A stretch of DNA of 42,319 bases, taken from positions 100,294 through 142,612 of the forward strand of contig MNCI01002765.1 of the NCBI GenBank assembly GCA_015680685.1. Reading direction: 5' to 3'. Below are positions 33,574-42,319 of the stretch, one piece after another. Within the stretch, counting starts at the first letter, position 1, and every line of letters starts with the position of its first letter. Under the pieces are notes generated by a model. It saw nothing but the letters and a program-made list of their open reading frames with translations. It was not told the DNA's origin and made no database searches. Made by a program: the position numbers and the translations under genes. The stretch is from Gnetum montanum. Lineage: Eukaryota > Streptophyta > Gnetopsida > Gnetales > Gnetaceae.

Positions 33574-36500
33574 GGTTTACTTGAAACTCATCCTCGTTAT
33601 TATAAAGTTAGTGGATATGTTGTGCTACATTGATCATACCAAGACCAATATCCAACTCCCCGATATAGCTTTGGGAAAGCTATCATTGTGGTTTCGATCT
33701 AGGACAAGGAAATTTCTTGCCTACATCTTAAAGAAATTTAGTTTGATGTTGTGGTCACACTTATCTATAGATGTGGCAGGGGTTATAATGGAGACCCTTC
33801 TACCTTGGACATTTGACCTGATTGTCAAGTTTATTATTGACAATCTACATCCTAGGACAATAGGGGGATCAATAGATGCAATCAACCCACATTACCTCAT
33901 AGAGATCTGGATGATGCTAGAGTATAGATAGTATAATGCTAGCAATACTCTAATGATGGTACATAGAGCCCACACATTATTCTAGAACCTACTAGGAATC
34001 ATGTATCATCTACAAGGGTAAGCATGGCTGTTATAATGTTTTTATGCTTTTGGCTTAACTATCTTCCCTAACTTCATTGGTTTTGCAAACTTTTTGCAGG
34101 TACAAGATCAATGATCAAGGTTTAATCATCAATAATCAAATCTTGGTAATGGAACAAACTACTTTGGATGAATTCACCAACAGTCCTCAAATCAAAACTG
34201 TTGTTTATTAATAGTTAAGAGGGGACTTTGATGCATACACCTCAAGGTTCAACCTTGTATACAAGAAGTGCAAGGATGATGGGACGATGTACAACTAGTG
34301 TTTAAATTCCAATAGCTCTATGGATCAAACCCTTGTAGCTAAAACCTCCAAACCGAAGAAGAAAAGGAAAGGTAAGCATAAAGGCTATAGCTTCTAGTGT
34401 TTCATGGCTATAACTTTGAGTGTTCTATTACTTTAATTGGTTGTTAAATTTGCTTATGTTGATGCTAAAATTTTGGTTGTCACTTTGCAGGACCTTCCAC
34501 CTTTGTTGATGTCACAATATCACTTATAGGAACACATCACAAGGATACCCTCATCTTGAAGTTTGGTGAGGTGACACCAACACAAAAGTGGCTAAAGGGA
34601 CAAGTGCCCATGTACATTCAAGCAAACATCCAGCATGCAGATTTAATTGACATATTTATGGCACCTATCCCTTCGATCCTTATTAGAAGGATGTTGCATG
34701 TCATTGAATTCTTTGATGAGAAGTTTGGTAGTTTTAGTAGCATCATCTGGGGTGTGAAGGTGAACATGGACGTTGATGCGGGTCTCTTTTGCAACTTGTT
34801 TGATGTTCCTGCTAATGGGGCAAAGGTTCCCACTAGGATAGTAAGTGAAACTAGCCATCACGATGAAGTTTTGAAGGGGCTTGATGTGAACATGAGCCAC
34901 TCGAGAATTTTCATGGATAGCTTCATGAATCTTGATGTAAAGGAATCATATCCTTTGTTTAGGTCTCATGAATTTCCCAAACTATTACCACAAAAGAAGG
35001 TAATTAGTATAGTGCAAGGATGGACCTTTAATAATGTCTTGATGGAGGACACTAGATTTGATTGGGTGGATGCTTTGCTATTAGGATTCAAGAGGAGATT
35101 CTTAGACTCCATGTTGACACCTCTACAATAATCCATATACACTTTGCATTCTTACGAGTTATCTGAAGAGGTTTGTGGAGTTTTTGATGATGTACAAGAA
35201 TGGGCAATGGGTTTGCCAAGATCCAAGCCAACTTTCTAGGCCTTGGATAAAGCACATTTATCCAACAATGCAAGCCTAAAGCCCACCATAGGGGATGGAT
35301 GATACGTTATCCATCACCACTAAGAATCTTAATGTTAGGCAATGTGAGTCTCCTAATAGCACTGATGATGATGATCCTCTCACATTTCCCGCTATTGTCC
35401 TAGATGCTAGACAATAGCATTTGGAGGCCAAAGGGGCAACTAGAGGGAAACTCAAGAGGCCTATGGAGGAGGCACCACCAGCATTAGACTAGCCTACCCT
35501 GAGGAAGATTAATTTTAGGCTTACATCATTGTAGTAGGTAGTCATAGGTAAGTTTTATCTATGCTTGGTTGTTCTAAGGTTTTATAGCTATGTTGTGATT
35601 TTATGTGTTAATTGGTTTTCATGTTTTATGGAATCCCAAGCTATCCTAGAAGAGGAACAAAGGCTTGTGGAGGAGGCACGCTCATAGCCTGACATGGCCA
35701 TTAATGATTTAGATGCCTTGTTTGATGAGGCAGTGCCGAGCACATCCCCCATCATCATCCTAGAGGAAGAAGAGGAGGAGAAGCTAGGTATGTCCTGTCT
35801 CAATGTTTTCATTTTATTTTATTATTTATCTTTGGTTTTCATCCTAACCTTTCAATGATCATTATGCTTGTAGTAGTTCCTAATCCACTGGCACAAGCCC
35901 CTATCCCTAAGTTTCATGTATAACCATGGGTAGACACTGTAGATAAACTAGAGTTCATGCATGGGATGGCTAAGGACATCATTGACTACTCGCAACAAGT
36001 TGCATTCGAGATAGGTAAGGACTTTTTTTTATGATTCATTAGTTTTTTGTCTATGTCATAGGTTGTGCTTATGTTATGACCATCTTAGATTATGCATTAT
36101 GTTTATGGTTATATTTCATGCTTGTGTAGTGGAACCCCAGTAGAGACATGGAGATTGACTTCTTTCCTAAGCTTCCCTTTGATATATCTAGTATACCCTT
36201 GAAGTTCTACAAGACTACTACTGATCTAACAATGTTGTGTGCAAAAACTTCATGGGAGTTAGAGAGGTCCAAAAAGTCCCTATAGGAGGAAGTTGTGGCC
36301 TTAAGGGAGAAGACTCAATGGCAAGAGGAAATCATTAGAGATCTTTAGGACCACAAGGCCTTTGTAAAGGCCCAAGTGACTAACTTAGAGGAGTTGCAGA
36401 CTAGGGAGATGATGTGGTACAACTACTAGCATGTCATTCAAGACAAAGTAGTGGTCCCATGAGAGATGGTAGAATAATGTATGCAAATGAACCTTATTTT

Positions 36501-37120
36501 CCATAAGGTTGAGGACTAGAAAGGTCACTACACTTGGGTCCTAGAGTGCTATAAGAAATAAAAGGCCCACAAGCAATAGTACAAGGTAGATAGTATGGCC
36601 TACCTTAAGTGGCTTAAGGAGAAGTTAGTTGAATAGTGCAAGAGAGAGCTATTCATCTAGGGGATCTAGGTGAAGAGTGCTTATCAGCTTTTTGAAAGTA
36701 CTCTCACGGTGTAGTAATCCCCTACTACTCTAATTACCACTACTGTAGGTGAGACTTCTACAGCTGCTATGGCCTGGAAGCCATCTACTTGGACTATATT
36801 GGATAGGATTGGCATCCTTTCTAGCATTGATTTTGGGGATACTAATTGGGTCAACATAATAGAGGGCCAAATCCTCCACCATTTGTAGGAAGGCCTTCCG
36901 CATCTATCCCTAGAAGTCATGAAGTTAGAATCTCCACAAGTTAAATGTATTTTATGTTTTTGTTCTTATCTTATGGTTTTGATTTTGGCTATGGGTTGCT
37001 AATTGGCTATATGTTGTTGCATTTTAGACCTTAGGAGACATTGGTGACTCCAGCGGTAAGGGTGAGAATGACCCACCACTTCCTCCTCCAGATGTCACTC
37101 AACAACCTTCATTAGTTTAG
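33574..37120 (+). pseudogene. Gene B: seven-exon gene of unknown family, antisense inside the large element
   Basis: Introns 1, 2, 4, 5 and 6 have GT and AG ends: 34018-34099, 34372-34490, 35788-35873, 36015-36145 (or 36129) and 36947-37027. Intron 3 starts with GTAAGT at 35548, but its acceptor near 35630 is worn. Introns 1, 2 and 4 keep the frame exactly. Intron 5 does so with the 36145 acceptor. Exon 3 has a clean 191-codon stretch at 34556-35131 (FGEVTPTQKWLKGQVP, NMDVDAGLFCNLFDVPANGA, RFDWVDALLLGFKRRFLDSM). Later parts are acidic (DDDDPL; ILEEEEEEKL), and exon 6 is a long Lys/Glu/Gln-rich probable coiled coil with about 15 stops, mostly TAG from CAG. The last exon ends at TAG 37118-37120. 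About 990 codons in all. I do not recognise the family. There is no RT, integrase or zinc-finger motif. Confidence 0.6.
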
Positions 37121-37876
37121 CTTGTTGGCTATTTTTTTTATTTTCATGTTGATGGCTATGATTAGCCAAGACTATGTTATAGATGGTTTTTATTAGTTAA
37201 CATTTTTTCCTCATAGTGTAGTCATGGCTTATGTATGTTATGGACATTTTAACTTTAAATTTAAATTTTTGTTTTACTTTTAGATATATGTATCTATAGT
37301 TGTAGTAAATGTTGTGAATGGATATGTTGATGTTTAGGTTATTACATTAAATAGCTAATTGATGTAATAATAGGTTAAGAAAAGAGAGATATAATAATAA
37401 AAGGGACATTTGCTAGTTTTAGGCCATCACAGGCACATGTTATATAGTTTTGTCAGTTTAAGACCATGACAGGCCATGATGCGTTGTGGTTACTTTGCTA
37501 TTTTAGGACCATGGTGGGCCATAATGCTACTTTAACATCTTAGCAAATGGTGATGAAATAGAAATACATATTTATAAGGATTTTTTGATGTTTATAACAT
37601 AAGGAAAAATAAAGAAAGGTTGTAACAAATAGATAAAAATGCAAATGAACTTAGGCTACATGCATAGGCTATGTGTAAAATATGCATAGAAAGATATAAT
37701 AAACTACCAAAGAAAAGTAAGGCTAAATGGCCATAAATGCATCTAGTCATAGGAGCATGGGATGGAGAAGATTATGGTGAACTTCACTTGTGCAGATTCT
37801 TCCTAATCTTTGCAAGATTATGCAGTGAATAAGGCCTACTCTACACAAGCTTATATTCACCATCCCCTTTACTTAC
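37121..37876. other. Noncoding interval between gene B and the protease block
   Basis: It includes worn units of the 30-bp minisatellite at 37410-37555 (ttgctagttttaggcc; cagtttaagaccatgacagg; ggccatgatg). It ends at the GTAAGT donor on the minus strand. The protease-frame readthrough weakens left of about 37880. No gene is seen. Confidence 0.55.
37410..37555 (+). repeat. 30-bp minisatellite, worn units
   Basis: Three to four units of the same tagttttaggcc / ggccatgatg family as at 29737-29835, with insertions between units. It lies about 320-470 bases from the donor end of the proposed intron. Confidence 0.65.
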
Positions 37877-40800
37877 ATTCTTAAAAGGGATTTTTTCCCA
37901 TAATGCATCCCGTTACTTTCATTATCATTATTGGGTTATTTCTCTCTTTTAGGTTGTTGGACTTCATAACTAGGAGCTTCTTCTTGAAGCTCCACTTTGG
38001 ACCCCCACTCTATGTTTACATTGTTGACAACTAGGAGAACCGCGTTATCACTATGAATGATGATTTAACCACCCTCATAAGGAAGGTGAATTCCTTGATG
38101 AATGGGAGAGGACATAGCTCATAATTGAGCCAACCAAGGCCTTCCTAGGATAAGGCTAAATCTTGGTGTCTCTTCCATCATCAAGAAATTGATGATTAAT
38201 AGGAATTTCTTCCTTGCTACAAAATCCAAGGAGATAGATCCCTTGATGGTAGCTCTTGGTCCATTGAAGGATTTGAGAGCTACAGTGGTTGTAGGTTATA
38301 TTTGCTTGGTTAAGCCTAATTATTCAATGATGGTGCATGGGATGATGTTAGTTGCGGCCCCATCATCAACATGTACACAATGTACTTTAAACTGTCCTAT
38401 GTGTATGGTTATGAATAGAGGGGCTATGGTTACTTCACCATTTTGGGGATTAACCTTGATTTCTCTATCACAAAATGTTAAGGGTATTGACTTATCCTTC
38501 CTTGGTGAGGGAGGAATCATCACTACATGAATGGCTTCCTCATTAGCAGAGATGTCCACACTAATGGGGATAGAAGTTAACGTTTTAACTAACACCTTGT
38601 AATGAGTGGCAGAAGTCATGATTAGGTCATACAAGATTAAGGTTGGATTTTTTTGCTTGAGAGATTACCTAACTTGGTCTATTGAACTAAGAAATTTTTT
38701 ATCATTGGCCATGGGCTTGTCACCCTAGTTGTGCTTTACTTCCTTCATGAACCCCAAAATTTGAATTTTAGATTTTGGTTATGGTTGTTTGGGATCTTCC
38801 CCATTGATATGGTTATGGGCTTTGGTGTCCTCCTATGGCTTATTGGTTGGGGAAGGTTGGGTAGAGGAGGTCATGGGTATAGCCAAAATGGGAGTGGGCT
38901 TCAGTGGTCCACTTCATTTTGTGCCTCCATCTACTTGTCACCCTTATTATTAGGATTTTGCTTATACCTCTTCCTTTGTTTGGCTAAAGTTTTTTGGTTG
39001 CCAACTAGTGGTTGTGAGGAATAGTTAGTAGCATTGGCTATCACAAGTAGTCATTGCACAATTGGTTGGGCTACAACTATGTAGGTTGTGTTAGGTTGGG
39101 GGATCCTAATGACAAAAGGTTCCTTGCGAGGCACTTATGATGCTACTCTTATGAAAAAGAGGAATATTGAGCTATGAGAGGCTAAAGAAGCCCTTTTTTT
39201 ACAATGGGGTACTTGAATCATGAATGGTTCTCTTGCAAGTCTTTGATCGTCATCAATGTTGAATGCTAAAATAATATAAGAATTATCATTCACATTTAAT
39301 GAGTCCTTGTAGACCTACATCAACTAATTTTGTGGTCAAACTAGGTTGAAAGTTTCTAAGACCTGCTCCCTCTTATCTATCATCCTATATAAGTCATCCT
39401 TTAGTGCAAGGTAGAAGTCTGTGTCATGACCTGGCAGTTTTTTGAAGTACCTAGGCAATTGGAAATCATCCTTCATTGCCCAAGCAGGATCTTTTGCTAT
39501 TTTGCATAACCACTTGTGTTTCTTTCGAGTAGGTTCAATCATTTTTTTGTGTTGCATGTGTCCACTCTTTAATAGTTTGTCTAGTAACTTGGATGGTTTC
39601 ATAGGTAAGGTAGTGTATTTGGACTTGTCCTTTCTTTCAAAGTTAGGTCTAGTTGTTGTTGATGTAGTAGCTTGAGAGGTTGATGGTTGGTTATTTTGGT
39701 CATTAGTGGGAACCTTGGGTGGGTTGGCCCTTGGTCCCTAGCTTGTGATCTTTGCCTCTTTGTTCATAGTTTCTATGGTTGTATTGTTTTGTTTATTTTT
39801 CTCTTTGTCTCTTTGTGTATGCTAATTTTTATATGCTATGTAGGCAAGATTGTGATTGACCTATGCAACATCCTCTATATTTTTAGTTTGTGGAATGCTT
39901 GGCTAAGGGATTGTGAATCAAGGTAGTAGAGTTTTGACTTGGTAAAGTAATTCACCACTCCCTTAAATATGGCTAAAAGATGGACTTCAACTATGGACTT
40001 TGTTATTTCATTAAGTAGTCCATTCCATTGCTAGATGAAATTTTGTATGGGTTCTAAGGATCCTTGGTTGACCTTCATGAGTTGGTCAAGTGTTGTGTTA
40101 GGTTTCAAGTTATAGTTGAAGTAGTTGACAAAATAGGCTACTAAATCATGTAAAGAGGATATGGATCCTTTGGATAATGCATGGTACCAATCAAGTGCTT
40201 TCCTAGTTAAAGACATAGGAAAAATCCTCATGATGGCTTGAAGCCATTGCTGCAAGAGTAGACATTTGAATCGAAAAGTAATAAGATGAGCATTAGGATC
40301 ACCCTCTTTGTTATATTTTCTAAATTGGGAAATAGGGATGCTATTAGGAAGTGTCAAGGGTGGGACTATAGCACTTATGGGATTGTCTTGGTAGAAGTCC
40401 ATAATTTTGACAATTTGTGAGGTAGAAGCTTTAAGCCTCTTCAAATTCTCTATTAGGTCCTAGATCATCTAAAACACTTGATCTAGACCCTATGATGGTC
40501 CTATTGGTTTTGGGGTTTGTACATAGGATTGTGGTGTCTATTGTAAGGCTTATGGCCTCACTATGGGTTGTAAGACAGAATGAAGTGGTTGCGTTATGGT
40601 TGTGGCTTGTGGGATAAACAAATAAAAGGATGTTTGTGCTAGTACCTAAGGCACAAATGGGATAAATGGCATGTGTGACCCCTAAGTTACTTAAGGTCCC
40701 ATGGTGAACCTCACATGGGTAGTTAATGGATTTGTGGTGGTCAAAACCATCATCAACTATTGTATAGATTGAGGCCATGTGGCAAATGGCACAGATGGTT

Positions 40801-41047
40801 TATGGAGCATAGTTTGTGGCATCAATTTACTTTGATGTGTGGCTATGACTGGTGTGGGATTAGCTTTGGTAGATGGTGGCACCATGCCCATGGAGAAAAG
40901 AAAGGCATGAGAAAAAGACTCTGTGGCCTTGGGGGTTGCTTATTGGAACAATCCTCCTAGAATGTTTTCAAGCTCAAATTCTATCCTAAATTCATCCTCC
41001 TCTTTCATTTGTTCCTTAGAGCTATGTTCTTCATCCTCTTTCTCCAT
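37877..41047 (-). pseudogene. gag-pro: Gag and aspartic protease of the large Tat-like element
   Basis: Gag forms the particle and protease cuts the polyprotein. Reading leftwards from the ATG at 41047 (MEKEDEEHSSKEQMKEEDEF), an acidic then polar N-terminal part leads into the capsid domain at 40030-40330: ISQFRKYNKEGDPNAHLITF, then MRIFPMSLTRKALDWYHAL, SISSLHDLVAYFVNYFN, and KVNQGSLEPIQNFI. A Lys-rich stretch at 39336-39602 follows in another frame. The protease reads VDDGAATNIIP at about 38350-38372, with the catalytic D-G-A present, then FNGPRATIKGSI and a second conserved block, FSLILGRPWL, near 38140. No zinc knuckle was seen. At least two frameshifts and many former-CAA/CAG stops break it. 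It ends at a splice-donor-like GTAAGT, and the matching RT starts 8.4 kb further left. Confidence 0.88.
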
Positions 41048-42319
41048 CTTAATCAATTGGGCTAGTATACTTGCATAGATATTAGATAAAGGTATCTAGT
41101 CATGGGAGGAAGGGACGTACTCCTTACCATTATGGTGAATAAGTTCAAACTCCCTTTTGTCTTTTGCTTCCAAACATGGAATCAACATGCTAGCCTATAT
41201 TTTGGCACAAATGAAGTTACATCGGTCTTCATTTATGATTGCAAAATTAATAATTTTCCATCTGACTCTCAAAGATTACCTATATTCAATGATATCAAGG
41301 TCTTTAGGGTTATATACTCATAATGAAGGTGAGGGGCAACTTGGTAGATTGATGGAAAGACATGGCTATGGTGTTGAGAATGACTTAAAACAAGGCTAAA
41401 GATGATAAAATAGAAGTAAATTATAGTGAATGAAATTTGAAAATGTTTAAAGGAAAGAAAAATGACTAAAAACAAAGTACTTACTATAATTATAAGTGGG
41501 GGTAAGATGGATTTACCCTTTTATCAAAAATAGAAAGTTGGACACGTTGGTGTCAAGCCTTACCCAAGTTGGCCTCCAAACTACCTCTATGCTAGGTATG
41601 GCAAGGGGGAAAGAAGGGGGATGAGATAATTGAAATCTCACATCTTCTAGCTCAACACTGGGGAGAGGGAAGAAAAGTTAAAAAATCAAAGTGAAAAGTT
41701 AGTATTTCCCACTAAGAACTTGGTTTTGGCAAGTTACCAATTTTCTTAGCTTGGAAAAATGGGGGGAAGCTAACTTTTGGAAGTTTGGTAATTTCTAGAA
41801 GGGTTTCACCACCCACTTTGAAAACTAGAAAAATTCGTAGCAAAAGGGAAAAAAGGGAAAAGGATATCAATGTTCTCTTTAGAGGAAAAATTTCACAGTA
41901 ATTGTTATAAAAACCACCACCCTACCACCTACAACTTCCACGCTATAGTTTTTGTCATTGAGGGGCAAAGGGTAGCATTGATCTTTTGAAGATTTTGGAA
42001 ATTTTTGCTAAAAAAAATTAAAAATACTTTCAACTTGCAATGGGAAGAAATAGTTTTGGTTGTTGAGCTGATGACAAGCCTCACCCATGTTAGCCTTCCA
42101 ACTACCTCTATGTTGGATATGGCAGGGGGGTGGGAAGAAAGGGGATAAGATAATGGAAATCTCACACCTTCTAACCCAACATTGATAGGGTAAAAGGCTG
42201 AAAAATGAAAGTGTAAAATTGATGTTTTTTCACCGAGATTGGTTTTAGTCAGCTACTAATTTTCTTAACTTGGAAAGATAAGGGGGGGGGGGGGGTTGAC
42301 TTTTGAAAGTTTGGTAGTT
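41048..42319. other. Leader-like region upstream of gag with a 531-bp tandem duplication
   Basis: No coding frame is supported. Two copies of one unit are visible: about 41550-42075 and 42080 to the window end. Shared anchors are ctacctctatgctagg (41581) and ctacctctatgttgga (42112), gaaatctcaca-cttcta, and the phrase cttttggaagtttggtaa-tt. On the minus strand this precedes gag and may be an untranslated leader. No primer site or LTR edge was found, so the 5' LTR is probably beyond the window. Confidence 0.6.
42282..42295 (+). repeat. G14 homopolymer
   Basis: Fourteen consecutive G inside the second copy of the 531-bp unit. The first copy has ggggggaag at the matching place (about 41762). 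It may be true expansion or a sequencing artefact. Confidence 0.8.

Larger units (their letters stand above)
29507..37876 (-). other. Candidate 8.4-kb intron between protease and RT of the large element
   Basis: On the minus strand the gag-protease block stops at a consensus donor, GTAAGT, whose GT is at 37876-37875. The RT block resumes after tttggtttatatgtag, whose AG is at 29508-29507. In the frame open at the donor, the codon before it is complete, and the RT frame resumes with a complete codon, so removal would rejoin the pol frame. That open frame is reached from the protease frame only through one small frameshift, in an AATAATGATAATG simple repeat near 37935. Ogre-type elements are known to splice out an intron between protease and RT, so the position fits. 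The length and contents (minisatellites, a 180-bp array, antisense gene B) do not resemble a typical Ogre intron. A nested insertion is the alternative. Confidence 0.55.

Noticed and set aside
16402-37120. Gene A and gene B as copies of one gene
   Set aside because: They share layout (introns, acidic coiled-coil end) but I could not find convincing residue-level similarity by eye, so they are listed as separate families.
37121-37876. Reading the gene B cassette as a third full retrotransposon on the plus strand
   Set aside because: No gag, RT or integrase motif was found on the plus strand between 29507 and 37876, and no LTR pair was seen around it.
39442-39926. Hydrophobic plus-strand ORFs
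   Set aside because: Antisense shadows of the gag coding strand. No signal beyond Leu/Phe/Cys bias.

Overview
This is a window of nuclear DNA from a seed plant with a very large, repeat-filled genome. It is AT-rich, poor in CpG and made almost entirely of old LTR retrotransposons. A gymnosperm fits best, but that is inference from repeat style and decay, not from a marker gene. No intact host gene, tRNA, rRNA or CRISPR array is visible. Nearly every coding stretch is broken by stops that look like CAG/CAA/CGA turned into TAG/TAA/TGA, the signature of long-methylated, deaminated transposons.

Layout. 1-5199: a gag-only, Athila-like Ty3/gypsy element (partial 5' LTR, tRNA-Asp-type primer site, gag, no pol, a small 3' ORF behind a splice acceptor, 878-bp 3' LTR). 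It sits in the LTR of a Ty1/copia element whose primer site, protease and integrase remnants follow (5200-6900). 7775-9200: a decayed minus-strand coiled-coil ORF of unknown family. 9200-12000: diverged tandem repeats. 12012-15544 (minus): Tat-lineage RT, RNase H and integrase. 16402-20305 (plus): a decayed multi-exon gene of unknown family (gene A). 21840-23634 (minus): another unknown ORF. 24618-25310 (minus): a truncated gypsy integrase. 26064-29506 (minus): a well-preserved Tat-lineage RT, RNase H, second RNase H and integrase. 29507-37876: about 8.4 kb with minisatellites, a 14-unit array of about 180 bp, and a seven-exon plus-strand gene of unknown family (gene B). 37877-41047 (minus): gag and protease. 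41048-42319: a leader-like region with a 531-bp tandem duplication.

Most interesting reading. The gag-protease block (37877-41047) and the RT-integrase block (26064-29506) look like two halves of one giant Ogre/Tat-like element on the minus strand. They are separated by an intron-like 8.4-kb stretch with a GTAAGT donor after protease and a T-rich TAG acceptor before RT. Inside it, in antisense, lies gene B with its own short introns. The older element at 12012-15544 shows the same order: its RT block starts at a splice-acceptor-like site, and antisense gene A lies just upstream. If the parallel is real, these are giant retrotransposons carrying a spliced antisense passenger gene in the protease-RT interval. 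Ogre-type elements are known to splice between protease and RT, and Tat-lineage elements are known to carry extra, sometimes antisense, ORFs. A multi-exon antisense gene within that intron is not something I recognise. The main rival explanation is nested insertion.
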